NCBI GenBank assembly: GCA_027488975.1
Contig: JAIYAQ010000012.1
Location: 248,001 to 312,000, forward strand
DNA length: 64,000 bases
Direction of reading: 5' to 3'
Source of the DNA: Cyanobium sp. E1_MAG_00006
GTDB taxonomy: Bacteria; Cyanobacteriota; Cyanobacteriia; PCC-6307; Cyanobiaceae
The notes below the pieces were generated by a model. It saw only the letters and a list, made by a program, of their open reading frames with translations, did no database searches and was not told the origin of the DNA. Below are positions 18,837 to 29,956 of this stretch, piece by piece (the first letter of the stretch is position 1; each line of letters starts with the position of its first letter). Position numbers and translations under genes: made by a program.

Positions 18837-19910
18837 ATGGCGCTCGTCCCTCTTCGGCTGCTGCTCGACCACGCCGCTGAGAACGGCTACGGCATCCCTG
18901 CGTTCAACGTGAACAACCTGGAGCAGGTGCAGTCGATCATGGAGGCGGCCTACGAAACCGACTCTCCGGTGATTCTGCAGGCCTCACGCGGTGCACGCCA
19001 GTACGCCGGCGAGAACTTCCTGCGCCACCTGATCCTGGCCGCCGTGGAAACCTATCCCGACATCCCGGTGGTGATGCACCAGGACCACGGCAACAGCCCT
19101 GCCACCTGCTTCGGAGCCGCCGCCAACGGCTTCACCTCGGTGATGATGGACGGCTCGCTGATGGCCGACGCCAAGAGCCCTGCCAGCTACGAGTACAACG
19201 TGGCTGTCACCAAGGAAGTGGTGGACGTGGCCCACGCCATCGGCGTGAGCGTGGAAGGCGAGCTGGGCTGCCTCGGCTCCCTGGAAACCGGCATGGGTGA
19301 AGCCGAGGACGGCCACGGTTTCGAGGGCAAGCTCGACCACAGCCAGCTGCTCACCGATCCCGCCGAGGCCGCCGACTTCGTGGCCAAAACCAAGGTGGAC
19401 GCCCTGGCCATCGCCATCGGCACCAGCCACGGCGCCTACAAGTTCACCCGCAAGCCCACCGGTGAAGTGCTGGCCATCAGCCGCATCGCCGAAATCCACA
19501 AGGCCATCCCCAACACCCACCTGGTGATGCACGGCTCCTCCTCGGTTCCCCAGGAGTGGCTGGACATGATCAACAAGTACGGCGGTGCCATCCCCGAGAC
19601 CTACGGCGTGCCTGTTGAGGAAATCCAGGAAGGCATCCGCAACGGTGTGCGCAAGGTGAACATCGACACCGACAATCGCCTCGCCTTCACCGCCGCTGTG
19701 CGTGAAGCCGCCGCCAAGGATCCTGCCAACTTCGATCCTCGCCACTTCAACAAGCCCGCCCGGGCCTACATGAAGCAGGTGTGCCTGGATCGCTACCAGC
19801 AGTTCTGGTGCGCCGGCAACGCCAGCAAGATCAAGCAGCGCGACATCAACTACTACGCCGGCCTCTACGCCAAGGGCGAACTCGACCCCAAGACCGCCGT
19901 TGCCGCCTGA
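18837..19910 (+). CDS. fba: class II fructose-bisphosphate aldolase, Calvin-cycle subtype
   Basis: This zinc-dependent aldolase condenses glyceraldehyde 3-phosphate or erythrose 4-phosphate with DHAP in the Calvin cycle and glycolysis. Key stretches are [13 protein letters not shown] (about residues 19-31), [10 protein letters not shown] (about 77-86, metal-binding His), [13 protein letters not shown] (about 140-152), [15 protein letters not shown] (about 189-203) and [10 protein letters not shown] (about 230-239). The length of 357 residues fits the CbbA-type subfamily. A strong intrinsic terminator follows the gene. Confidence 0.96.
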   Translation: MALVPLRLLLDHAAENGYGIPAFNVNNLEQVQSIMEAAYETDSPVILQASRGARQYAGENFLRHLILAAVETYPDIPVVMHQDHGNSPATCFGAAANGFTSVMMDGSLMADAKSPASYEYNVAVTKEVVDVAHAIGVSVEGELGCLGSLETGMGEAEDGHGFEGKLDHSQLLTDPAEAADFVAKTKVDALAIAIGTSHGAYKFTRKPTGEVLAISRIAEIHKAIPNTHLVMHGSSSVPQEWLDMINKYGGAIPETYGVPVEEIQEGIRNGVRKVNIDTDNRLAFTAAVREAAAKDPANFDPRHFNKPARAYMKQVCLDRYQQFWCAGNASKIKQRDINYYAGLYAKGELDPKTAVAA

Positions 19911-19942
19911 TCAACCTCCGATCCTTCGGGTTTGATCGATTC

Positions 19943-19968
19943 GGGGCCCTCTCAAGGGGCCCCTTTTT
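19943..19968 (+). terminator. intrinsic terminator of fba
   Basis: GGGGCCC (19943-19949) pairs with GGGCCCC (19957-19963) around a 7-base loop and is followed by TTTTT (19964-19968). It is the clearest intrinsic terminator in the window. The stem lies just downstream of the convergent UPF0182 stop codon (19968-19970), so it may serve both strands. Confidence 0.85.
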
Positions 19969-22796
19969 CATGGCTGCGCGCCGGCGCCAGCTGGTTTGGC
20001 TCCCCGTTCGCCTGCCGCCAGCAGGGCGCTGATGGCCGCGTCGAGGCTGCGCTCCATCACGATGCGCGTGCCGTCGCTGACCACCACCCGGGCCAGGGTC
20101 GGCAAGCCCCCCTGCCGGGCCCGCAGGTAGATCGGTTCCACATACAGCAGGGCCTCTCCCACCGGCACCACCAGCAGGTTGCCTTCAATCACTTCGGCAC
20201 CAGAACGATTCCAGAGGCCGAACTGCTGGCTGATCACCGGATCCTGGTTGATCAGGGCGGTGATCTGCTCGGGGCCGAAGATGGTCGTCTGGCTGGGGAA
20301 ACGCAGCAGCACCAGCTGGCCGTAGTGGGGGTCGTCGCTGCGGGCGGCCAGCCAGGCCACCAGGTTGGGCCGGGCCAGGGGGGTGAGCGGCTGCAGGAGC
20401 AGAAATTCCGGAGGCAGCTGCGGGCTGAGCTGGGCGCTGATGTGATACGGCCGCACGGGCACCTGGCGCTGGCCGTAGACCTCCTTGGGCACCTGCCAGA
20501 CATCGTCTCCGCTGTAGAAAACACGCGGATCGGTGACGTGGTAGCGCAGCATCTGGGCGGTCTGCAGCTCGAACTGGCGGATCGGGTAGCGCACGTGCGC
20601 CTTCAGGGCAGGCGGCATCGCCCGCAGCGGCTCGAACAGTTCCGGGAAGAGGCGCCACCAGCCGGCGATGATCGGATCGCGCGGTTCACTCACGTAAAGC
20701 CGCACGCTGCCGTTGTAGGCATCCACCACCGCCTTCACGGAATTGCGCAGGTAGCGGATCTCCGGATGGCCAGGCACCGGTGCGCTGTACGGATAGCTCT
20801 GGCTGACGGTGAACCCGTCCACGATCCAGTACTGGTGCTGCTTTGCCGGAAACGGCTTGCCGGAACCGATCTTGGCCGACACCAGGTAGGGCTCGGCGGT
20901 GAAGCGCACGAACGGCGCCAGGGTGCGCAGCCGCTGGCGTACCTCGCGGCGCAGCAGCAGACGGCTCTTGGGGGTTAGGGCACCACGGCTGAGCAGCTTC
21001 GGCTCCCCGAGGTAGAGCGCCGCCGCCAGGCGCTGCAGCGGCGCACCCACCGGCACACCGAGGTTGCCGGTGTAGTGGGTGTAGATGTTCTGCTCTCCCT
21101 GAGGGAAATCAAACTCCTGCACCCGCGTGGGCGCGATCGCATAAGGGCTGGGCAGGGCTCCGAAATAGAGGCTGGGGCGGCCGATCGGGATCGCCGCCTT
21201 CACCTGGTCGCGGGTGATGCCGAGCTGGGGATTGCCTGAAATCCGGGGGGGGTTGCCCAGATCGCTGATGAAGTATTCGGGCAGACCATCCGGACCACTG
21301 GTGTTCACCGGCGACACGGTGAAGCCCATACCGTGCGTGAACACGAGGTGACGGTTCAGCCAGGTGCGGGCAGGGACCGGCAGGGCTGAGGGGTCCATCT
21401 CCCGGGCGGTGATCATCACCAGCTGACGGCCATCAGCGCGGGGCTGGCCCAGGTCGTAGCGGTCGACGGCCGGTTCGGAGAAGCGGTAGTAGACCCTCAG
21501 CTTCTGCAGCTGATTGTTGGTGGCCAGTAACGGCTGGCTGTCCCACAAGCGGATGTTGCGCAGGGTGGCGCGACTGGCTTCGACATCCGCACGGGTGAGC
21601 CGGGTTTTCGGGTTGACGTTGCGGCTCACCATCCGGTTCAGCTGAAAGGCCTCGCGGGTGGCGCGGATCGAGCGGGCCAGGTAGGGGGCCTCGCGTTCCA
21701 GCTCCCGCGGCTTGACGACGATCAGCTGCAGCACCGGCAACAACACGGCCTCCAGCAGAGGCACCAGCAGCAGCACCCCCCCACTGATCAGCACGGCTGG
21801 GGCACGTAGCCCCGGACGAGGCAGCCTGAGGGTCACGGCCACGGCAAGCACCAGGGCCAGCAGGGCGGCCAGGGTGCGCATGGGCAGGGACAGGTGGATG
21901 TCGAGCCAGCCGGCACCGGGCACGCTGCCCTGGGTGCTGAGCAGCAGTTGATGCCGCCCCAGCCAGAAGGCAGCGGCCGTTGTCAGCGCCAGTAGGCCGA
22001 GCGGCCGGCGCAGGGCCCTCAGCTGCGCCGATGAAAAGCCGCCGAAGCGGCCATCACTGAGCTGGGGCGCGCGGGCCATCAGCCCCCAGAGGCCCGCGGC
22101 CAAGGCGGTGATCAGCAGCCCCGCCAGCAGCGCCAAGATGAGGGCCAGGGCTGGGAAGCGCACCAGGCCGAAGCTGATGTCGGCCCCGAGCACGGGCTCG
22201 CTCACCCCGGCGTTCGGGGCGACCAGGGCCAGGCTCCACACCCCCCAGCCCCTGGCCAGGCAGGCCGACGCCGCCACAGCGGCGAGTGCCGCCAGCAGGC
22301 GGGCGGTGGCCAGCGGACGCAGCAACAGGCCGGCAGCGCAGACCAGGCCCAGTCCCAACAGCAACGGCAGCGGTTCGCTGGGCAGCGACAGGCTGCCCAG
22401 CAGGGGAGTCGCGACGAAGGGGTCGACCACAAGACGACGCGCCAACCGCAGCAGCAGCAGCCCCGGAAGGATCTGTCCAAGGGCGAGCACCACCAGCGAG
22501 CCCGCGTAGGGGAGCGGCGCCAATGGCATGCGCCGGCGGCCATCGCGGGGGAGGCGCCAGAGGCGGGTGAGCCAGGCCTCCATCGCCCAGCAGAGAGCAA
22601 AGCCAACCCCCGCACCCAGCAACTGCAGGGCCCAGCGGCGGGCGAGCAGCCCGGTGAGATCGAACTGGCCGAACCACTGCCACTCAACCCAGAGCCGGGC
22701 CAACAGCCAGACGAGCAGGGCCGCGGCAAACATCGCGACCCCGACGACGGCGACGCGACGCAGGCTTGGCGACGGGATGGAAGGGGCAGATCGCAC
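19968..22796 (-). CDS. UPF0182-family large membrane protein
   Basis: This 942-residue protein has about seven hydrophobic segments in the first 310 residues and a long soluble C-terminal region facing one side of the membrane. Recognisable family stretches include ATRANQ-like LIRSIRATREAFQL, the block FTHGMGFTVSPVN, and QLGITRDQVKAAIPIGRPS-type sequence around the middle. UPF0182 (COG1615) occurs in cyanobacteria and actinobacteria and has no established function. GTG 22796 is chosen because it precedes the first membrane segment and leaves room for a divergent promoter with thrC. Confidence 0.85.
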   Translation of the reverse strand: MRSAPSIPSPSLRRVAVVGVAMFAAALLVWLLARLWVEWQWFGQFDLTGLLARRWALQLLGAGVGFALCWAMEAWLTRLWRLPRDGRRRMPLAPLPYAGSLVVLALGQILPGLLLLRLARRLVVDPFVATPLLGSLSLPSEPLPLLLGLGLVCAAGLLLRPLATARLLAALAAVAASACLARGWGVWSLALVAPNAGVSEPVLGADISFGLVRFPALALILALLAGLLITALAAGLWGLMARAPQLSDGRFGGFSSAQLRALRRPLGLLALTTAAAFWLGRHQLLLSTQGSVPGAGWLDIHLSLPMRTLAALLALVLAVAVTLRLPRPGLRAPAVLISGGVLLLVPLLEAVLLPVLQLIVVKPRELEREAPYLARSIRATREAFQLNRMVSRNVNPKTRLTRADVEASRATLRNIRLWDSQPLLATNNQLQKLRVYYRFSEPAVDRYDLGQPRADGRQLVMITAREMDPSALPVPARTWLNRHLVFTHGMGFTVSPVNTSGPDGLPEYFISDLGNPPRISGNPQLGITRDQVKAAIPIGRPSLYFGALPSPYAIAPTRVQEFDFPQGEQNIYTHYTGNLGVPVGAPLQRLAAALYLGEPKLLSRGALTPKSRLLLRREVRQRLRTLAPFVRFTAEPYLVSAKIGSGKPFPAKQHQYWIVDGFTVSQSYPYSAPVPGHPEIRYLRNSVKAVVDAYNGSVRLYVSEPRDPIIAGWWRLFPELFEPLRAMPPALKAHVRYPIRQFELQTAQMLRYHVTDPRVFYSGDDVWQVPKEVYGQRQVPVRPYHISAQLSPQLPPEFLLLQPLTPLARPNLVAWLAARSDDPHYGQLVLLRFPSQTTIFGPEQITALINQDPVISQQFGLWNRSGAEVIEGNLLVVPVGEALLYVEPIYLRARQGGLPTLARVVVSDGTRIVMERSLDAAISALLAAGERGAKPAGAGAQP

Positions 22797-22837
22797 GCCC
22801 GGAGCGTAGGCAGAACCCCCGAGGTGACAAGAGCGAA

Positions 22838-22893
22838 TTAATCCCGATCCCACGCATCGGATTTAATCCACCGCAACGGCCGGCGCTGATAAC
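22838..22893 (+). promoter_or_regulatory. thrC upstream region with repeated TTAATCC and candidate -10
   Basis: The 121-base divergent gap holds an AT-rich patch unlike its surroundings. TTAATCC occurs at 22838-22844 and again at 22863-22869, 25 bases apart. GATAAC (22888-22893) is a plausible -10 element about 25 bases before the thrC GTG. The repeated heptamer could be part of a regulator site or of two overlapping promoters. Confidence 0.3.
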
Positions 22894-22917
22894 CTCATCT
22901 CCACTGCCGGGCCGTCC

Positions 22918-24186
22918 GTGACCGTCACGCTCTCCCGCTCCACCTTCACTGGCCTGCGCTGCAAGGAGTGCGGCCATGCCTACGAGGCCGGAGCACGCCA
23001 CGTCTGTGAGGACGTCTGCTTCGGTCCGCTGGAGGTGGTCTACGACTACGACGCGATCCGCAGCCGGGTCAGCCGCGCCACGATCGAGGCCGGCCCCGCC
23101 TCGATCTGGCGCTACCGCGAATTCCTGCCCATCGAGGGGGATCCGATTGATGTGGGCACCGGCTTCACGCCTCTGCTCAAGGCCAACAACCTGGCTCGCC
23201 GCCTCGGGCTGAAGAGCCTCTACATCAAGAACGACGGCGTGAACATGCCGACGCTCTCCTTCAAGGACCGTGTGGTGAGCGTGGCCCTCACCCGCGCCCG
23301 CGAGCTCGGCTTCAAGACCGTGAGCTGCGCCTCCACGGGCAACCTGGCCAACTCCACCGCCGCCATCGCCGCCCACGCCGGCCTCGAGTGCTGCGTGTTC
23401 ATCCCCAGCGATCTGGAGCTGGGCAAAGTGCTCGGCACCCTGATCTACAACCCCACCCTGATGGCGGTGCACGGCAACTACGACCAGGTGAACCGCCTGT
23501 GCTCGGAAGTGGCCAACACCTACGGCTGGGGCTTCGTGAACATCAATCTGCGCCCCTATTACTCCGAAGGTTCCAAGACCCTCGGCTTCGAGGTGATCGA
23601 ACAGCTGGGCTGGGAACTGCCCGATCACATCGTGGCGCCGCTGGCCTCGGGCTCCCTGTTCACCAAGATCCGCAAGGGCTTCGACGAGTTCATCAAGTGC
23701 GGCCTCGTGGAGGAGAAGTCGGTGCGCTTCAGTGGTGCCCAGGCTGAGGGTTGCAGCCCGATCGCCCAGGCCTTCGCCGAAGGGCGTGACTTCATCACGC
23801 CGGTGAAGCCCCACACCATCGCCAAGTCGATCGCCATCGGCAACCCGGCCGACGGCCCCTACGCGATCGATATCGCCAACCGCACCGGCGGCACCATCGC
23901 CGCCGTGAGCGACAGCGAGATCATCGACGGCATCAAGCTGCTCGCCGAAACCGAGGGCGTGTTCACCGAAACCGCCGGCGGCACCACCATCGCCGTGCTC
24001 AAGAAGCTGGTGGAGCAGGGGAAGATCAACCCCGAAGAGCGCACGGTGGCCTACATCACCGGCAACGGCCTCAAGACGACGGAAGCCGTGGTGGATGCCA
24101 TCGGCAAGCCCTACACGATCGAGGCCCAGCTCGACAGCTTCAATGCCGCCTGGCAGCAGGCCCAGGCCTCCCAGAGCAACGGCTGA
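22918..24186 (+). CDS. thrC: threonine synthase
   Basis: This PLP enzyme converts O-phosphohomoserine to threonine. The 422-residue protein starts with a zinc-ribbon-like segment (CKECG, about residues 19-23, and later cysteines CEDVC). The PLP-binding lysine lies in LSFKDRVV (about 113-120), and the phosphate-binding glycine loop and CASTGNLANSTAAIAAHAG follow at about 140-158. The C-terminal ETAGGTTIAVL and ITGNGLK motifs are also present. GTG 22918 is used because no ATG precedes the conserved start. A sulfur-carrier-like gene follows 54 bases downstream. Confidence 0.95.
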   Translation: MTVTLSRSTFTGLRCKECGHAYEAGARHVCEDVCFGPLEVVYDYDAIRSRVSRATIEAGPASIWRYREFLPIEGDPIDVGTGFTPLLKANNLARRLGLKSLYIKNDGVNMPTLSFKDRVVSVALTRARELGFKTVSCASTGNLANSTAAIAAHAGLECCVFIPSDLELGKVLGTLIYNPTLMAVHGNYDQVNRLCSEVANTYGWGFVNINLRPYYSEGSKTLGFEVIEQLGWELPDHIVAPLASGSLFTKIRKGFDEFIKCGLVEEKSVRFSGAQAEGCSPIAQAFAEGRDFITPVKPHTIAKSIAIGNPADGPYAIDIANRTGGTIAAVSDSEIIDGIKLLAETEGVFTETAGGTTIAVLKKLVEQGKINPEERTVAYITGNGLKTTEAVVDAIGKPYTIEAQLDSFNAAWQQAQASQSNG

Positions 24187-24240
24187 GCCCACATCCCGCC
24201 AACCACCCCTCCATCCGACTCGCCCAATCCGACTCGATCC

Positions 24241-24516
24241 ATGCCCGTTCAGGTTCTGATCCCCACCCCCCTGCAGAAGTTCACCAACGACGAGGCCAGC
24301 GTCAGCCTGGACGCCGGCAGCGTGGATGCCCTGATCGATGCCCTCGACGGCCGCTATCCCGGCCTCAAGGGCCGCCTCTGTGATGAAGCCGGCAAGCTGC
24401 GTCGCTTCCTCAACGTCTACGTGAACAGCGAGGACATTCGCTTCCTCGACAACCAGGCCACGGCCCTCAGTGATGGCGACGAGGTCTCGATCGTGCCCGC
24501 AGTGGCCGGAGGCTGA
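24241..24516 (+). CDS. MoaD/ThiS-family sulfur-carrier-like protein
   Basis: This 91-residue beta-grasp protein ends in VAGG. The C-terminal di-glycine is the feature that becomes a thiocarboxylate in ThiS, MoaD and CysO-type carriers. Core motifs are [16 protein letters not shown] (about residues 60-75) and [13 protein letters not shown] at the end. It lies directly downstream of thrC, an arrangement that resembles amino-acid sulfur-carrier contexts more than thiamine or molybdopterin operons. The accepting pathway is not shown here. Confidence 0.85.
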   Translation: MPVQVLIPTPLQKFTNDEASVSLDAGSVDALIDALDGRYPGLKGRLCDEAGKLRRFLNVYVNSEDIRFLDNQATALSDGDEVSIVPAVAGG

Positions 24517-24592
24517 TCGGTAGCGAGGCTGGCAGTCGTCAGCTCCGACAGGCTGCTCAATAGGTTGATTCCACTGCCAGGGGACGCGTGCC

Positions 24593-25576
24593 ATGACCCA
24601 GACCCCGGAACGGATGAGTGTCGAGCAGCCGATGGTCTGTTCGGCAGCCGTGCACCCTGAGGGGGAGAGCAAGGCCCTCCTGTACGACTACCGCAAGGCC
24701 GCCAACCCGGTGCGGCGCGGTCTGAGCGACCCGATCCCCTACCGCTGCTGGGGCCCGGAACTGCATGCCTCCGGACCCAGCGCCGTGCTGCCGCTCGATC
24801 TCAGCGAAGAGCTGGGAGCCATCGGGCCCGCCACCAGCCCCGGCCTGGCAGCCCACTTCATCCGGATTGAGCCTGGCGAAGGGGTGAAGGCGGCGGCCAA
24901 TGCCACCAGCTCGCTGTTCTATGTGATGTCCGGCAGCGGCCGTTGCGAGCGGGCTGGCGATGGCCAAAGCGCAGGCACAACCCTCACCTGGCAGAGCGGT
25001 GACCTGTTCGTGCTGCCCGCCGGCCCGGCGCCGCTGCTGCAGGCCGACAGCCGCAGCATTCTCTACTGGGTGCACGACGCTCCCCTGCTCGATTACCTGG
25101 GGGTGGTGCCCAGTGCACCCCGGTTTGAGACCACCCACTATCCGGGCTCCTGGCTGAAGGCAGAACTTGCCCAGCTGGCAGCGGATCCAAGCAGCGCCAG
25201 CAGCAACCGCCTCAGCCTGCTGCTGGCCAATCGCGACCTTCCCAACACCCGCACGGTGACCCACGTGCTCTGGGCGATGTTCGGCATGGTGCCCTCCGGC
25301 GCCACGCAGGCCCCGCACCGCCATCAGTCGGTCGCCCTCGATCTGATCATCGACTGTGACCCCAGCTGCTACACCCTCGTGGGCACCGAGCTGGCCGCAG
25401 ACGGCACGATCCGCGACCCGAAGCGGATCGACTGGCAGGCCGGTGGCGCCTTCATCACCCCGCCGGGTCATTGGCACGCCCACGTCAACGAGAGCGGGCG
25501 CACCGCCTACCTGCTGCCGATCCAGGACGCCGGCCTCAAGACCTACCTGCGCAGCCTCGACATCCGTTTTGCCTGA
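24593..25576 (+). CDS. bicupin protein (gentisate dioxygenase-like fold)
   Basis: This 327-residue protein has two cupin barrels. The first (about residues 85-160) contains SLFYVMSGSGRCE and GDLFVLPAG but lacks the usual metal-binding histidines. The second (about 225-310) keeps APHRHQSVALDLII and PPGHWHAHVNE, which could bind a metal ion. The layout resembles gentisate 1,2-dioxygenase and related bicupins, but there are no aromatic degradation genes around it, so the reaction is unknown. It is convergent with ftsH. Confidence 0.72.
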   Translation: MTQTPERMSVEQPMVCSAAVHPEGESKALLYDYRKAANPVRRGLSDPIPYRCWGPELHASGPSAVLPLDLSEELGAIGPATSPGLAAHFIRIEPGEGVKAAANATSSLFYVMSGSGRCERAGDGQSAGTTLTWQSGDLFVLPAGPAPLLQADSRSILYWVHDAPLLDYLGVVPSAPRFETTHYPGSWLKAELAQLAADPSSASSNRLSLLLANRDLPNTRTVTHVLWAMFGMVPSGATQAPHRHQSVALDLIIDCDPSCYTLVGTELAADGTIRDPKRIDWQAGGAFITPPGHWHAHVNESGRTAYLLPIQDAGLKTYLRSLDIRFA

Positions 25577-25588
25577 ACGGCGGGGCCC

Positions 25589-27517
<1,929 letters not shown>

Positions 27518-27603
27518 AGGGGTCTGCCGCTGGGATGAGCTTAGCGATTTGACGAAAGGGAGGACGGCAGCGGAAGATCTTGGTTTGGCAAAACGAGAGC
27601 GGG

Positions 27604-27780
27604 ATGGCTGTTCCCAAGAAGAAAACCTCCAAGGGCAAGCGGAACCAGCGCCATGCCACCTGGAAGGCCAAAGCCGCAGTGGCTGCTCAGAAAGCACTCT
27701 CGATCGGCAAGGCTGTGCTGAGCGGTCGCGCCCAGGGCTTTGTCTACCCCGTGGCTGAAGAGCAGGCCGACGAGGACTGA
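27604..27780 (+). CDS. rpmF: 50S ribosomal protein L32
   Basis: This 58-residue basic ribosomal protein begins [17 protein letters not shown], the diagnostic L32 N-terminus. It lacks the zinc-binding cysteines of the C+ form. It is divergent from ftsH with an 86-base gap. Its last 37 bases overlap the 3' end of the convergent glycerate kinase gene. Confidence 0.95.
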   Translation: MAVPKKKTSKGKRNQRHATWKAKAAVAAQKALSIGKAVLSGRAQGFVYPVAEEQADED

Positions 27781-28679
27781 TCCAGTCGCTTCACCAGCTC
27801 GCCGCCAGGGCCCTGCCAGCGGCACCTGCGGCGGGCATCCAGTTCACGCACCCAACGGGCCTGTTGCAGCAGGGGACGTTGGTAGAGCGGTGCAGGCAGC
27901 GATTGCAGCGTGGCCTGCACCAGCTGATCCAGCCGCTCCGGCCTGAGCCAGCCGCCACCGCTGCGCCGCTGGCGGGCCTCCGCCTGAAAGCGCCAGCGGC
28001 GGGGCAGGTTCCAGCTGGATGGCCACAACATCACGAGTTGATCGATCGTGCCCCAGAGCTGCAGATAGGCCAGCAGTGCCTGATTGCTGCGCTGCAACCA
28101 GGCCTGCGCCGGCGCCTCAAGCCCTGCAGCAGCTGACCAGGCCAGCAGCTCTTGCTCCGGCACCGGCCGGCAGCCCAGCAGCCACCCCTCAAGCAGCACG
28201 GCATCGGACTGGCCATGCCAGTTCGGCGTGCGATCCCCCTCCCCATCGCGGAGGGTCTTGTCGAACCGGGGCAGGTCCAATGCTGCGGTGGCCCGGCCAT
28301 CCCCTCTCCAGGGCTGTTCCCGCCAGCACAGGAGCGGCTCTGCCAGGGCCGCCGGATCATGGCTCCCGGGCGGCACGCGGCTGACGCCGAATGGATTCCC
28401 GGCCATGCGCTGCCGGCGCTCGGCCCAGGGCAGGTAGGCATCGTCGATCGAGGCCACCGCCAGCTGCAGCCCCGCCCGGGCGAAGTCCTGGCGCAACTGG
28501 CGCGAAAGGGTGCTCTTGCCGGACCCCACCGGCCCGTTCAGCCCGAGCACAGGACGATGACCGGCGTCGATCATCCTGCGGCAGTCCTGCAGGAGCAACA
28601 GTGTCAGCGCCTCCTGCTCCTGCCCCAGGGGCTGCTCCTGTGGCTGCTCCTGTGGCAGCGGCTGGATGGCCTCGCTCAT
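27744..28679 (-). CDS. plant-type D-glycerate 3-kinase (GLYK-like)
   Basis: This 311-residue P-loop kinase has Walker [15 protein letters not shown] (about residues 46-59), SIDDAYLPW (about 77-85), [14 protein letters not shown] (about 94-107) and LLEGWLLG (about 161-168). This motif set matches the plant GLYK and YggC/uridine-kinase-like family, whose plant member phosphorylates D-glycerate to 3-phosphoglycerate at the end of photorespiration. The ATG overlaps the stop of the Ycf20-like gene (ATGA). The 3' end overlaps rpmF antisense by 37 bases. A pantothenate- or uridine-type kinase is the alternative. Confidence 0.78.
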   Translation of the reverse strand: MSEAIQPLPQEQPQEQPLGQEQEALTLLLLQDCRRMIDAGHRPVLGLNGPVGSGKSTLSRQLRQDFARAGLQLAVASIDDAYLPWAERRQRMAGNPFGVSRVPPGSHDPAALAEPLLCWREQPWRGDGRATAALDLPRFDKTLRDGEGDRTPNWHGQSDAVLLEGWLLGCRPVPEQELLAWSAAAGLEAPAQAWLQRSNQALLAYLQLWGTIDQLVMLWPSSWNLPRRWRFQAEARQRRSGGGWLRPERLDQLVQATLQSLPAPLYQRPLLQQARWVRELDARRRCRWQGPGGELVKRLDQSSSACSSATG

Positions 28680-29020
28680 GAGCCGAGCTTGAAGGCCTCG
28701 AGCACCAGCGCATACACCAGACCGATGCGCAGGTTGTCGAGCAGCAACCAGCCCAGGGGCGTGCGATCGGCCACAAAGCGGCTGCGCAACCGCACCATGA
28801 GTTCAATCACCAGCACCAGCACCAGCACCACCTGAGGGCGGCGGCCGATCTCCTCCAGCCAGAGGGCCGTCATGTTCTGGCCCCCGTAGAAGCCCAGCAG
28901 CAGCGCCAGCACGATGAGGCTTCGGCGCCGCCAGCTGCCGCGCAACCCCGACAGCAGCACCTCGCCAACCCGTCGCTGGAAGCGATCGAAACGGGTGACC
29001 TGGAAGGGAGGCGGACTCAT
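28676..29020 (-). CDS. DUF565 / Ycf20-like membrane protein
   Basis: This 114-residue protein has two to three hydrophobic segments (about residues 31-48, 58-72 and a weaker one near 90-108). It contains GFYGGQNMTALWLEE and the block LLLDNLRIGLVYALVLEAFKLG. This resembles DUF565, the family of plastid Ycf20, which is linked to non-photochemical quenching in algae and plants. ATG 29020 overlaps the stop of the upstream HAD gene and its own stop overlaps the kinase start, so all three are coupled. Confidence 0.7.
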   Translation of the reverse strand: MSPPPFQVTRFDRFQRRVGEVLLSGLRGSWRRRSLIVLALLLGFYGGQNMTALWLEEIGRRPQVVLVLVLVIELMVRLRSRFVADRTPLGWLLLDNLRIGLVYALVLEAFKLGS

Positions 29021-29778
29021 CCGCTCGGCAGCAGCTGCTGCAGGTAGGAGAGCGTGATGCAGCCCTCTGAGCAAGCGGGACCGTGCAGTACGGCACAGGG
29101 CTGATCCCGATCCCCCAGGTGCGTCACCTGGGCGCTGGCCAGCGCGAAGGCCTCGGCAGGCTCCGCGGCGCTGGCGGCGCTGCGGGTCACCAGCACCGCC
29201 AGGCCAGCGTCATGGGCCGCCGCCAGGCCGTTGGCGGAATCCTCAATCGCCAGCACCCGTTCGGGAGGCAGTTTCAACTCGCGAACGGCCAGTCGGTAGG
29301 CCTCGGGGTCGGGCTTCTTGGCGGCCACATCCTCCCCGCACACCCACAGCTGCAGCTGCACGTGGTGCTGGGGCAACAGCTGCTCAAGCAGGGCTGCCAC
29401 CGCCGTCCGGCCGCTGGTGGTCACGATCGCCTGCACGATTCCGGCCTCGGCCGCTGCCGCCATCAGTCGCGCCACGCCTGGTCTGAGCGTCAGCTCACCG
29501 GCGGCCACCAGCCGCTGGTAATGACGTTGCTTGGCAGCCTGCAGGGCCTCCACCCGATCCGGGGCCGCAGGTCGCCCATCCACCTCCGCCAGGAAATAGC
29601 TCAGTCGCTCGCGGCCACCGCTGATCCGCAGCAGCTGGATGTAGCGCTGCCGATCCCACACCCAGGGCAGGCCGGCCTCCTCGAAAGCGCGGTTGAAGGC
29701 CCGGCGGTGGCCTTCCAGCTCCGTCTCCGCGAGGGTGCCATCCACATCCCAGAGCAGAGCCGCTGGATGTGCTGCCAT
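29017..29778 (-). CDS. HAD-IA hydrolase, CbbY-like sugar phosphatase
   Basis: This 253-residue HAD phosphatase has motif I WDVDGTLAETELEGHRRAFN (about residues 10-29); the DGHR/EGHR-x-AFN form is typical of CbbY. Motif II is IVTTSGR (about 117-123), the lysine motif is AKKPDPEAY (about 153-161), and motif III is IEDSANGLAAA (about 177-187). CbbY proteins dephosphorylate the RuBisCO inhibitor xylulose 1,5-bisphosphate. The first gene of a coupled three-gene set with the Ycf20-like protein and glycerate kinase, it fits a metabolite-repair role. Substrate is inferred, not shown. Confidence 0.82.
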   Translation of the reverse strand: MAAHPAALLWDVDGTLAETELEGHRRAFNRAFEEAGLPWVWDRQRYIQLLRISGGRERLSYFLAEVDGRPAAPDRVEALQAAKQRHYQRLVAAGELTLRPGVARLMAAAAEAGIVQAIVTTSGRTAVAALLEQLLPQHHVQLQLWVCGEDVAAKKPDPEAYRLAVRELKLPPERVLAIEDSANGLAAAHDAGLAVLVTRSAASAAEPAEAFALASAQVTHLGDRDQPCAVLHGPACSEGCITLSYLQQLLPSG

Positions 29779-29956
29779 CAGACCTGTGGTTCCGTGTGGA
29801 GGCTCGATGCGGAGGCTAAGTGGGAACCCTCAGGGACGACAGCGCCGGCGCGCATGAACCGAATCGCGGATGACCACCCCGCCACCGACCACTGGCTCCC
29901 GGCCGGAGCGCCCCGCACAATGGGAGGCCTGTCGATCGGTGCCGTTGCTCACCTCC

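Noticed and set aside
22684-24672. A 662-codon minus-strand frame antisense to thrC and the sulfur carrier
   Set aside because: Shadow composition, and it fully overlaps two genes with clear family motifs.
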